From the NCBI GenBank assembly GCA_000697055.1, contig JNDT01002192.1:1-21989 (forward strand): a DNA stretch of 21,989 nucleotides. The letters are read 5' to 3'. Below are positions 1-9,172 of this stretch, in pieces; the first letter of the stretch is position 1, and the number at the start of each line of letters is the position of its first letter. A program made the position numbers and the translations under genes. This DNA is from Saksenaea vasiformis B4078. Its lineage: Eukaryota; Mucoromycota; Mucoromycetes; Mucorales; Saksenaeaceae. Below the pieces are notes generated by a model. The model was not told where the DNA came from. It worked only from the letters and a program-made list of their open reading frames with translations, and did not search any database.

Positions 1-209
1 TTAGTTTTATTCCCTTTATTTCCCTATTCTCTTATCTTTATTTTTGTCATTGCGTATGTATTAACAGAAGAAATAACAAGGATCAGGATAGCAAAAGTAC
101 AACGCGCATAAAGAAACTACCAGAGAATACACACAGAACGATTGCCGCCATACAAATTAAAGACCGCTGATCACATGCTCTCAACCAACATGAAAGAAAA
201 GCCTCCGTA

Positions 210-309
210 GCAACCCAGGTAAATCGAAAACGAAGCAATACGGGTAAATTGAAAACGAAGCACCTCAGGTTTACCAAAAACGAAGCAACTCAGGTTTACT
301 GAACATCAA
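210..309 (+). repeat. Four 25-bp tandem repeats in the LTR U3
   Basis: Four consecutive imperfect 25-mers begin at 210, 235, 260 and 285. Each starts GCAA or GCAC, and the first three end in an AAAACGAA core preceded by GGTAAAT or GGTTTAC. The same four-unit array is present at 20207-20306 in the 3' LTR. It lies about 60 bp upstream of the TATA box, where a U3 enhancer or a regulator-binding array would be expected. That role is inferred from position only. Confidence 0.8.
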
Positions 310-369
310 GCATTTAGTTTCCTTATCTCCCCCCAACTTTTATTTCCTTTCTTGTATCGATCTATTTTG

Positions 370-399
370 TATAAATACCCCCTCATTTCAATGAATAAA
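370..399 (+). promoter_or_regulatory. LTR core promoter (TATAAATA) and AATAAA signal
   Basis: TATAAATA at 370-377 is followed by AATAAA at 394-399. Both are conserved in the 3' LTR (20366-20373 and 20390-20395). This fits a U3/R boundary near 395-410 with transcription into gag. The start site is not visible from sequence alone. Confidence 0.6.
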
Positions 400-1078
400 A
401 TATCAGGTTATCAGAACACAATTTTCTCTTGGTCTACTCTAGCCATCTCTAAAGGTCATTTCCAAAGGTTATCTACAAGCCGCCTTTTATTGCTCTGCCT
501 CCATTGGTTATTCTCAAGAAACCACCGTTAACCAGAATCTGCCAATTCTTTTCTTTTTCTTTTTCTCTATTTTTTTTTACCCGATTGATTTACAAGTGAC
601 GCTGATTCCGCTATCTCTTTTTATTTTCTTTTACATTTTCTTTTACATTTTCTCTTCTCTTTACTGAAATTCTATATTTCTTCTGATCCAACTCGCTGAT
701 CACCCGAGAAATATCTCTATTTCATCTCCATACATCTCTAATTGATAGAATCAATATGAGAATAAAGGTAACCATACCAACGATTTTTCTGACAATTATA
801 CTCTTTTTCAAACAGATCTCTTTATATATTGTCGCTCCAGACAACAGTTATTCTATTTTATCTTATCTTTTCTTTTCCTCAAGCTTTACCACTTATCCAA
901 GTCTTGGTGTTTGACTCAAATCCACACCTGGTGCTCACACAAACCAAACTCTTTTTATCTACCGAAACTACCTTTTTCTATATTTTACTAGCTATCTCTG
1001 TCATCAAATTTATGCTTAGACACTACCTGGAAACATCTCTACTTATATCGACAAGTCAAAAATACAGCGTAACATAGT

Positions 1079-1099
1079 TGGTGCTCACTACAGGGGACT
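1079..1099 (+). other. Primer binding site of the outer element
   Basis: Four bases after the LTR end the sequence TGGTGCTCACTACAGGGGAC begins with TGG, the complement of a tRNA CCA end. The predicted primer tRNA would have A as discriminator base and an acceptor 5' strand GCUCACU. I cannot name the tRNA isotype. The following sequence is absent after the 3' LTR, as expected for a PBS. Confidence 0.6.
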
Positions 1100-1185
1100 T
1101 TAACAACAAATCAATGCTAACTACATCGAAATACTGAACAATACTGAATTTACTGACAAAAACCAAAAATTGAACTGAAATTACA

Positions 1186-1669
1186 ATGTCAGAATCCAAA
1201 GGAACTACTGTGTTGGCTACTACTACGCCTACTGAAACTCTGAGCTACAAACCAAAACTCATTGAATTCCATGGTCTAGATGGTGAAGACTTCCAATACT
1301 TTAAACAAATCTTGGAATCATTCTTCGCATTTGCCAATGCCTCTTCTGATGCCTGAAAAGTTGCAATCCTCCAAGCGCAATTAAGAAGAAGTGCACGCGT
1401 TCTCTTTGACTGAAACATAAAGAAACCGAGCGAAGTTACATATGAAAATGCCATCATGATTCTCAAAAAAGAATATGTAACTGAAGATGTATTACAATGT
1501 TACTGAGATGCATTTGATGAAATGATGCAAGGAGACAATGAACTGCCAAAAACTTTTCTTGCATGACTTTCAGAAGCTGCTGACATGTCCAATATCACTG
1601 ATGAACATCACATTGAATTATGATTCAAGACTGGATTATTGCCTAAAATAAGGACTCATTGCCACTTAG
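1186..1669 (+). pseudogene. gag: Gag of the outer element, N-terminal part (decayed)
   Basis: The frame opens at ATG 1186, about 110 bp downstream of the LTR. It shows a capsid-type stretch: a region starting near IEFHGLDGED, then KVAILQAQLRR..ARVLFD, then a TFLA.LSEAADM segment and a GLLPKIRTH motif, all typical of retrotransposon Gag. Five in-frame TGA codons occur (1354, 1411, 1504, 1564, 1621) and no TAA or TAG. Several stand where arginine is expected, for example before FKTGLLPKIR. The gene is cut after the first base of a GTG codon by the CACTA transposon and resumes at 8348. Total reconstructed length is 429 residues. Gag would form the particle core and bind RNA. Confidence 0.85.
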
Positions 1670-1672
1670 TAA

Positions 1673-1705
1673 TACTATAGGAACAGAGTTTACTTTTTAA
1701 AGTGA
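1673..1705 (+). repeat. Left terminal inverted repeat of the CACTA element
   Basis: Over 33 bases this end matches the inverted right end (8347 down to 8315) except at offsets 1, 6, 16, 19, 26 and 27. The first four differences are transitions. The shared core is AGGAACAGA followed by TT, then ACTTTTT and AGTGA. Confidence 0.85.
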
Positions 1706-2165
1706 AATCACTTTTTTTTCACTAAATTTGAGTAAAATCACTTTTTAAAGTGAAGTTTTTCATTTTTTTTTTTACTAATGTCATCTAAAATCACTTTTTT
1801 TTAGTGAAGCTTTCACTACTTTTTTACTAAGTTATCTAAAATCACTTTTTTAAGTAAAGTCACTACTAAAAAAGTCTGTTTACTTTTTTTTCACTTTTTT
1901 TTTAGTAGAAAAGTACATTCTCTTTTGAGTATATTCCAAAAAAAATTCCGCTTTTACTTACTTTTCACTTAACTTTTCACTCACTTTAAAAAGTCCAGTC
2001 TACTTCCATCACTTTTTTTCTTCATAGAAAAGTGTGTCCTCTTTTTCGGTATGTATTAAAAAGTCCGCTTTTACTCAATTTTCACTCTGAAAACAAAGTT
2101 GTACTCACTTTGTTCATTTATAAAAGAAGTACCATTTACTTTTTACTGATTTACTAAAGAGCCAT
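1681..2165. repeat. Left subterminal repeat array (TCACTTTTTT motifs)
   Basis: About 480 bp are packed with variants of TCACTTTTTT and its complement AAAAAAGTGA in both orientations, often in AAAATCACTTTTTT context. CACTA elements usually carry such short subterminal repeats as binding sites for their own protein; that role is inferred here. No gene is visible. Confidence 0.75.
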
Positions 2166-2580
2166 TCTCTTTTACTTGAAAGTTATTTCTTTATGCAATC
2201 TGAATCTTGCCAGCGGGATACATTGTTGAGGTCTTCCTCATCTCTTGACATCATTGACTTTACTGATTGCAAACAGTTTACAAAGGCGACGTTGTAATAG
2301 TTTCAGCTAAATGCAGCAGTTATTAAAAGCATTCTTTATACTATAATTGCTTGAAATGGCTGGGCAGTAATTAACTGCAAAAGAGAAATCACTTTATATA
2401 TAATATATATAAGAAAACAATAAAGAAATGATATAGAGGAAAGAAAAAGCTAATTGTGTACAAACTGGAGGTAGAGAAATGAAGAGATAGCAAGGGTAGA
2501 CCAAAGAGCAAGGAACAAAAAAAGGGAGGTGGGAAAGAAATAAACAGAAGTAAAAAGGGTAGAAAAAAAGAATTCCATGA
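2166..2580. other. Non-coding 3' flank of the transposase gene
   Basis: This 415-bp stretch lies between the left subterminal repeats and the transposase stop codon. It holds an AT run (2395-2412) and purine-rich sequence. I see no supported gene; the only ORF, 2450-2641 on the minus strand, overlaps the transposase in another frame. Confidence 0.5.
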
Positions 2581-5500
2581 CTAGCCTAATGAGGCTGGAT
2601 TGCCAAACTTCATTTTTTGGTCTATTTTCCCATACAGCCAAACAAGATGGAAATGGTTGTTCAAATGAATACTTTGAATTAACCCAGTCATGCTTCTTAG
2701 CCCGTCAACATCAATGACCACCAACACTCCATTGTCAGTCGCACTTTTCGTAAGGACCAGAAACTGATTGCGTTGTTGTCTAACGTCCTTGTAAAATTGT
2801 ATGACAGCAAGGATGCGCCGGTCTTCCTCGTGTTGGTGATAAACGAAGAATTGCGTCTCACCAAGAAATGTTTTGCAATGTTCATGACCAGAAGTACTGT
2901 AGTTATAATGAAAAGTACTGCAAACTTGTAAGTCCATTTGAAAATATGAAGTAAAATTGATGTACCTCACTCTGGAGAATTCATATAGTGCGAGACAATT
3001 GCATCAGTTGGAACCGTGGCATGTATCATGTAATTTGCTCGAATAGATGCAGCTGTCTTTCCACATATGACCAGTGATGAGAACACGCGGATAGAGTTGC
3101 TGAGCAATGCTATTCGCGGTTTCACTTGACAGAAACTTGCCTTCATGGATCCAGAACCTTGCAAGCCCCTTACGCAGCATTTGACCAGACACTCCAGCAA
3201 CCTCCTTGAACTGATCCAGCTCGATTTCACTGTAGTACGGTCTCCATATCTGTGGCTCAGTAGATCCTGACCTTGCAGATAGGTATGACCACTCGTCATA
3301 TGGCATGGATTCCTGCAGTTGTGGATGAACCCACTTGAGGAATTGAAATACCACTAAACGCACAAGAAGGTTGCTTGCATTTGCTCCAGGTGAAGACATT
3401 GATTGAATCATTCTCTTGTAGAGCCTGTTAGTTCTCTCCAAACAGCATGCAGAAAACGAATGGAGGGGGCTGAGATTGCGAATAGTAGGCGCGATGTGAG
3501 AAAGATAGTGCTGGGTGATCATAAACACTGGACGCTTAAGGGTACCTTGACCATTGGCATGATTGGTTATGAGGAACGATTGCCACTCGTAAATATATCT
3601 ATATATAACAGAAGGGTGAGGGACGCGCTCTTGTACTTTTGCTGATGTTTACCTTTGCATAAGATCTAGATCATCGTCTGTACAACTCCACTGGAGACTG
3701 ATCTGACAGGCGATAGCAAGACCTGTCACTAAAGTGCGAGTGGTCGGATTGTCCAAACATTCTACCACCATGGTAGGCACAGCAAACAACAAGAAATCGA
3801 GCCAATCAACTGCACGATAGTTGCCCGTATTTGTGGCTATATCGTTCCATTTGCCTTGAAATGTGGTAGGGATGAACTGTCTTGATTTTTCAATCGTTTG
3901 ACCAATCATTCGTAGGGTATATCCTTCCTTTAGCACAAAAGGATATTTCTTGGTGATCCTGCCATTTCTGTCCGTGATATCATCACCGAATTTCTTCCCC
4001 TCGTTAGCCAGCATGTTCCACAACAGTCGCCCAAGCCCATGACCTAACAGATGCATCTCGTCAAGACCGAAAAACATGCTGCCAGTGAATGAGCGAAGTA
4101 ATGCGAAGGGGACAGGAGCTTTGATACCATGTTCCTAATGGCATTGCAATAGATGACAGATTCGCGATTAGTACCTTGCAGAAGACTTGCAGAGAATATG
4201 CAACATACCTCATCACCATCTTTGAATTGCGGAATAGAACGCATAGGAGGGGTGTCGGACAAATCGGGAACAAAGTACATGCCTGACGTCTTTTTACCTT
4301 TGATCAGGCACTGTCGACAGCCAAACGTGGAAGAAAAACCAGCATGGTTGCAGAGACTGGCTGCAGCAGGAATATTACCAGTCGCAAGAAGCAAGTGTAC
4401 CTTGGCTGTGAATTCGCTACCATCCACTCTTTTCACTGTAATGCCACCATTTTGCAATTGCTTGAGTTCTCGTAGCATTGGTTCAAGGAATGTCCAGATA
4501 TTCTTTGGGCTGCTGGGACCAGGCGTGATTCCCAATTGAAGCATGTTGTGGTTTTCATACCTGTGAAATGTATGAGGTTTATATTAATTTGCTTGCTGTA
4601 TTGACCAATTACTTACTGGATAGATGGATCAAAATTGAGTATGACAACATGTATCATTGTCTGCGAGAGCTTGCTTCTGCGAAACTGCTGAAATCCATCG
4701 ATGTATAAGGTTAAAGCAATATCATATGGTCCAGTAAAGAGCTGTCAATTATCACAGAGTGATCGATACATTGCGCCATCGAATATGTCTGTGTACACTC
4801 CTTCTTCGTGTCTCAAGGAATGACAATATGTCAGAAGTTCGCACGTCTCATTATCACTGATCATTTGAGCAAGTTGCTCTGCAACTGGGAGAATGGTCAT
4901 CCTTTGCACTGCTTCTCGAATGATATCACCATTGGGCTGACGTTTGCGTGTTTCCTTGTACCGATTTGCTCCACAGTATGGGCAAACAGTCTTCTCGTCA
5001 TCACTCATATATAAGACACAACCCGCTGGACACACATGATATGTCTCTGGCTGGACCAGGTATGCGTCATTCACCAGCTTTTCAGAGCTGTGGTAGCTCA
5101 AAATGGGGCAATGATGCATGCTGCGATCTACACAAAAAAAGTAAGTAAATTCAAACAGAAGCTATTAATGCTTACCATCTTGGATAATTGCAATAAACTC
5201 ATTGACGATCTTCACCATATCTTCATAGGCATCGCGTGAGACGTTGGACAATACTGCAGTCTTGAAGAGCTTAACGCTAACACGTTCAGTATGAGTCCAC
5301 TTTGAAGGTTCCTTGTATTCAATAATGCGCGGGGTACAGTCTGGCTCTGGTGAAGAGAGGTCCATTGGATCAAAATAATGATCAACTGCGGTGCATATTA
5401 GTAAGTAGGAAGGTAAAGTTGGTTCACTTACAATTGTCATTGTCCATTGCTCTCTCGATCTCGTCAAGTCGCTCTGATGGAAGGTCAATGTAATTGTCCA

Positions 5501-5857
5501 TTGATTCTTCAGCTTCCTCAGTTTCCTGTGGTTCATCTGAGAAATCTGTTTCAGAATCATCGTTTAGGAAATAACCCATGATATCAATTTTCTGGTCGCT
5601 TTCGGTAGAAGCCATGTCATTATCACCAACTTCACTGGTATGGTCTTCAGTTTCCTAAGACAGAAAAAAAAGGTTAACGTCTGTACATTATTATTTTCAA
5701 TTAGATATTATACCATCGGTTCTTCATTAATCTCGATCAGACGAATCTTGTGCTTCTCATTTTTTGCAAAACAAGTAGACAAATGGCTACAATAAGCACG
5801 TTGACCAGTGTAAGTGACATGGCACATATCGCATGTAGTGGCAGTAGAGATAGACAT
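2581..5857 (-). pseudogene. tnp2-type CACTA transposase, seven exons, two TGA stops
   Basis: Exons read from the minus strand are 5857-5714, 5654-5432, 5385-5176, 5127-4617, 4560-4209, 4134-3653 and 3598-2581. All phases agree and the total is 2940 nt (979 residues), a usual length for tnp2 (PF02992) transposases. Introns are 46-74 nt; intron 5 contains TACTAAT. Visible parts: an N-terminal Cys/His cluster (residues 9-29, CDMCH...C...H..C), an acidic segment (about 50-120), a zinc motif C225-x3-C229...C241-x2-C244, YIDGFQQF with the likely first catalytic Asp (D336), an FGCRQC motif, GLDEMHLLGHG (D505, likely second Asp) and VDWLDFLL. The gene should cut and paste the element by binding its ends. 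Two in-frame TGA codons (codons 320 and 839) and no other stops interrupt it. The intron 5 donor could instead lie a little downstream; the choice made keeps the HGIKAPVPF stretch. Confidence 0.85.
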
Positions 5858-6363
5858 AGGAGATTGGGAAAGATGTTCAATAAAAGGTAAGGCAGAGAAA
5901 TGGGTATGATATACACGTTTATATACTCATGGAATTATCACAGCTTTTGTTATGTACTGTATGAGTCATTGTCTCTACAATTTCACTCTGACTGTTGAAA
6001 TTGTACCTGGCTTACGCGTTATTCAGCCATGGATCTCTCAAGTGCATCCATTTATGGCAATTGCCCTTTGTGCAACCTGCTATTTATGTCATTCGAGGTT
6101 GAGTCACCTTGATGATAATGCTCTGATAACTCTGACAGCAGCCTTTTCTTTGAAATGCAATCGCCACCATCATCTGAAGACTTCAGAAATATGCCATTAT
6201 GACTCACAAGAAGATTTGCAGCTATGACTACAAAGACATTATTATCACAGTATGCAGAGGAATTTTTTTTCCAGATAGTAGTATAAATGAGGAGGTAACT
6301 TGGGCTGAACGCTCAATATTTTTCTGTTACTGCTATCACTTTTTATCACTACTTTTATTTTCA
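5858..6363. promoter_or_regulatory. Divergent promoter region of the CACTA element
   Basis: This 506-bp gap separates two divergently transcribed genes. On the minus strand TATATAAAC (5925-5917) lies about 60 bp upstream of the transposase ATG at 5857. On the plus strand TATAAAT (6282-6288) lies about 75 bp upstream of the ATG at 6364. An ORF of 91 codons (5952-6227, plus strand, MYCMSHCLYNF...) is open but shows no family signature. I treat it as unproven. Confidence 0.55.
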
Positions 6364-7308
6364 ATGTCATCCTCTCAACACAATCCCAACAAACGCAAGA
6401 GAGACGTCAACACGGAGTTCTGACAGATGCTGTCTGAGGCGCTGGAAGAAAATGGTCGTGGGGCATCAAAAGAGGAAGTTGGTGAGATCGTGGAGGAAAA
6501 GATCTGTGCATTGGCTCCTGTCTTGTTTCCTGCTTTCCTTAAGGATGCTCTTAAGGACGCTTTGTGTGAGCTGAATGAAGAGGAGCAGCGCGGCTCTCAA
6601 ACCCTGCTCAGCAGTCAGCAGTTCAGTGTACTGTCTGAACAAGGCGTATTGGGCGATCATGTGGAGCCAATTATTCGCAGTGACACTCCTCCTTCACGAA
6701 CAGTACTGAACGATATCAGTGGAAATCCTGACCTGATCCGCAAGTACCTGCCACTGAACCTGGAGCCTGCTACCCAGAGCTGGTTGGATGGCAAGGACCA
6801 GAAGTGCCAACAATGTAAGAATTCAGTGTTGAAAAGCCTCTGACTCCTCATGTGCATGAGAGACCCAACGTTGCTGCCACGCGTCTTGCAGGATCGGTAC
6901 GCGCTTCTTGAGAAAAAGGCGCAGATGGTTGTGGAGGAGTTGGAGGCAGCATGCGGGTTCAGTGCATCTGACCAGCCCTGGAGCAGGGTAGATGCCGACA
7001 AGTGGAAGCAGGCTTTCCAGATGATGGAGCATGCAGTACTCCAAATGGGGGTGCCATTAGACATTTGCAAGAAGAATTGGGGAGCAAGCTTTCTCATCAA
7101 GTGCAGATGGGAGAATGTATACAACTGATGAAGAAAGTAAGTTAACTTTTTTATTTGAATCCTTTTATTAACATAAAATATCAGGCACATCGCTAGAGAT
7201 GACTGAGGAGAAGAAGAGACTGGTGTTCGGAACGAGGAAGGAGTGAATGCTGGTGCAGTGAATGAGATGGAAGAAGCAAATGCACACACTGAACAGTATG
7301 ATTTCTAG
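6364..7308 (+). pseudogene. Second CACTA gene, unknown family, two exons
   Basis: I do not recognise the family. The frame starts at ATG 6364 and reads 6364-7136, then an intron 7137-7184 (GTAAGT...TCAG, 48 nt), then 7185-7308 ending in TAG. The total is 897 nt (298 residues). A basic stretch NPNKRKRD near residue 8 looks like a nuclear signal. The middle is helical and charged (EVGEIVEEKI, LEKKAQMVVEELEAAC), and the second exon opens with a basic-acidic segment. Five TGA codons interrupt it (6421, 6841, 7126, 7129, 7204); no TAA or TAG does before the end. The pair at 7126-7131 could instead be a true tandem stop, in which case the product ends there. Being divergent from the transposase, it may be an accessory DNA-binding protein like plant TnpA. 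That is inferred from position, not similarity. Confidence 0.6.
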
Positions 7309-7342
7309 TGCAGCCAATGAGAAGTGATTTTGGTAGACGCGC

Positions 7343-7348
7343 AATAAA
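7343..7348 (+). terminator. Polyadenylation signal AATAAA
   Basis: AATAAA lies 35 bp after the TAG of the second CACTA gene, followed by a T-rich run, in the right place for its 3' end. Confidence 0.45.
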
Positions 7349-7457
7349 AGTCGCTCCTTCCTTTTTTTTTTTATTGGGCTGCTCTTTCTTTTCTCTTCCT
7401 CTTTCTTTCGATCTTTTTCCTTTTTTTTTTTTGCTTTACATCATTTTCTGTGGCAAC

Positions 7458-7947
7458 ATGTACTATTTGAATGGTTTCTTGTAAGTACCACACTCCATAT
7501 ACTTTGTACTGACTTTATTTCCTTTCTTGCTGGCACCTTTAGCAACTTCTTTACAACAGCCTCACGGCAATGACGCACCTCTTTTGGAATTCTCCATAAC
7601 ATCTTGTTACTTTTAAGAATTTATGGGTAAGTTACTGGCTCATCACAAACATTTTTGTCTTACTGCTAAATAGGAGTCTGGCCTAGTGACCTCCTACCTC
7701 ATCTAGTACTCTGCCATCTCGACAATCATCCAAACTTAAACGTTTGCATAGAGGTAATTGTTTGCTGTGATTGTACTGATTTACAACAGTAGTCGTTTTT
7801 TATGTCGTAATGCTACTGGTCTTTTTGTAAGTTGACTGACCTCTGCTTTATCTCTTGTTCTTATATGCTTATTTTTAGGCCAGACCTTTTCCTTTTTTGA
7901 CGTAAGTTGCTCTTACTACAACGAAACCATTACTTATATTCTTATAG
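7458..7947 (+). other. Array of five intron-like units without a clear ORF
   Basis: Five GT...AG units follow one another: 7481-7542, 7627-7673, 7754-7789, 7827-7878 and 7902-7947. Four start GTAAGT and one GTAATT. All end in AG and three contain TACTGAC, GCTAAAT or TACTGAT as possible branch sites. The gaps between them (84, 80, 37 and 23 nt) would be exons of one plus-strand transcript, possibly opening at ATG 7458 after a pyrimidine-rich tract. No joined reading frame stays open: the ATG frame meets TGA, then TAG. It may be a decayed third gene or a spliced non-coding RNA. From 7948 to 8164 I see nothing further. Confidence 0.4.
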
Positions 7948-8164
7948 GATAAATACTTCCTTCGCTTCATCTACAAATCTTTATTTTTTGATCAGAAACA
8001 TGGTTTGTGTAGGCTTTTCATTTAGTCTCAAGGCGGCTGCTTTGAAAAACGGTATTTAGCATATATGAGGTTTTCTAGACAAGTGGAAGGTAGATAGACA
8101 GGGGGCCTAGTAGAATCACAATAGCAATTTTATCCAATAAACAACGAATCTACAATCACTACTT

Positions 8165-8330
8165 GTTCACTTTTTATTTACTTTTTTATCACTTTTTTCT
8201 TCACTTTTTTTCAAATTCAGCAATCACTTTTTTTTTACTACTTTTTTACTCTTTTCTATATTTGGACGATCACTTTTTTTTCACTTTTTTTTCACTTCTT
8301 TGCATTTTTAGTGATCACTAAAAAAAGTGA
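8165..8330. repeat. Right subterminal repeat array of the CACTA element
   Basis: About 165 bp carry the same TCACTTTTTT/ACTTTTTTAC motifs as the left end, here mostly in one orientation until GTGATCAC near 8315. The right array is about a third as long as the left one. Confidence 0.7.
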
Positions 8331-8347
8331 ATTCTGTTCCTGTAGTG
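8315..8347 (-). repeat. Right terminal inverted repeat of the CACTA element
   Basis: Read inward on the minus strand it begins CACTACAGGAACAGAATTC, the canonical CACTA start. It pairs with 1673-1705. Gag resumes directly after it with the TGA copy of the target trinucleotide. Confidence 0.85.
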
Positions 8348-9153
8348 TGAATGCTGTCACGCACAGTAATATCATTAAAGCTGCCACAGGATACTGGAAT
8401 GCATACTGACAAAATAATACCTTGCCAACTATGCATAATGTATTTATACCTTACTCAGTCAAAAAAGTTGATCGCCAAACTGCACACAAAAACAAGATGT
8501 CACATGTGGTACCTAGTCCACCAAGTCCACAAGTTAAACTACAACAAGATCCAATTGATGAAATTACAAACTGAATGCAAGCCCTCGAATTGTATGAGAT
8601 GGAACACAGTCGAAATCTATCTAACTATTTAACCACAGACCTCCAAAATATTATTCGAAATGAAGCTCAATATCAGTTCGAACAGATGAATTATAACCAA
8701 AGATATCTCTGACCTGGAAATCCCAATCAATACCAACAAAATTACAGACAGAACTCATATTGAGACGACTGGTTACAGAATCAAAACTATAATAATCATA
8801 TCCAAGGTTACTATTATGATCAGTCATGCAATCAAAATCCACCAAGAAACAACCAAAGAAATTATTACCAAAGGGATCAACTGCAATATAACTACCCAGC
8901 CCAAGAAAGACATCAAGATTACAGATATCATAACAGATCCGCTGGTAATACATATCTGAACCAGACAAATGGCTATCAAGGTCCAGGAAACATTCCCGCA
9001 TACAATATCCAGTTTCAATGGCCGCCAGCAAATAATCAACAGGAAACAACAAATCAACAAGGATACAATCGAGGTCCCACACAAAGACTGCAACCAGCAA
9101 ATACAACCATGCAGCACCAACAGCAGTCAAAAAACTTGAGGGCTCAGCTGTAA
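8348..9153 (+). pseudogene. gag: Gag of the outer element, C-terminal part
   Basis: Gag resumes in the same frame after the CACTA element and ends at TAA 9151-9153. From about 8640 on it is very rich in Asn, Gln and Tyr (QNYNNHIQGYYYDQ, NNQRNYYQRDQLQYNY) with scattered Arg. No CCHC zinc knuckle is visible, so RNA binding probably rests on the basic, N/Q/Y-rich tail. Four TGA codons interrupt it (8407, 8572, 8710, 8761). A slippery heptamer at 9129-9135 moves ribosomes to the pol frame just before the stop. Confidence 0.8.
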
Positions 9154-9172
9154 ATGGTCAGCTGAATGGCCC
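9129..9172 (+). promoter_or_regulatory. Probable -1 ribosomal frameshift signal at gag-pol
   Basis: In the gag frame the sequence reads TCA AAA AAC, giving the canonical heptamer A AAA AAC at 9129-9135. Four bases later a stem starts: GGGC 9140-9143 pairs with GCCC 9169-9172 and TCAGCTG 9144-9150 pairs with CAGCTGA 9159-9165, leaving a 3-nt bulge and an 8-nt loop. The gag TAA (9151) lies in the loop. A -1 shift here enters exactly the frame that carries protease and RT. This is the layout of known gag-pro/pol frameshift sites; function is inferred. Confidence 0.75.

Larger units (their letters stand above)
1..1074 (+). repeat. 5' LTR of the outer gypsy element (first ~16 bp missing)
   Basis: This stretch aligns almost along its whole length with 19967-21072. 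From about position 300 to the end I count roughly 40 differences by eye, mostly transitions, or about 5%. It ends in TAACA just before a PBS-like sequence. The alignment suggests that about 16 bp of the LTR start lie before base 1. It contains four 25-bp tandem repeats, a TATA box, a polyadenylation signal and long pyrimidine-rich tracts. ORFs inside it (for example 829-1077) are repeated in the 3' LTR only because the LTR is repeated, and are not taken as genes. Confidence 0.92.
1673..8347. mobile_element. CACTA (EnSpm-type) DNA transposon inserted in gag
   Basis: The right end read inward starts CACTACAGGAACAG and the left end TACTATAGGAACAG, so the left terminal C has become T. The flanking trinucleotides are TAA (1670-1672) and TGA (8348-8350), a 3-bp target duplication differing by one transition. 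Removing 1673-8347 plus one trinucleotide puts the gag frame back in register with no stop at the junction. CACTA termini, 3-bp duplication, subterminal repeats and a tnp2-type transposase together fit the CACTA superfamily. It carries two divergent genes and a stretch with splice signals but no clear ORF. Confidence 0.9.

Noticed and set aside
829..1077. ORF of 82 codons, with a similar 116-codon ORF at 20827-21177
   Set aside because: Both lie in the two copies of the same LTR, and the second runs past the LTR end. Similarity comes from the LTR repeat, and the codons show no constraint.
4153..4539. Plus-strand ORF of 128 codons
   Set aside because: It is antisense to exon 5 of the transposase, whose motifs are clear on the minus strand.
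6657..7289. Minus-strand ORF of 210 codons
   Set aside because: It overlaps the second CACTA gene, whose frame has a TATA box, start codon, intron and polyadenylation signal; the antisense frame has no recognisable domain.
8651..9130. Minus-strand ORF of 159 codons
   Set aside because: It is antisense to the Asn/Gln/Tyr-rich Gag tail; biased codons there keep the opposite strand open.
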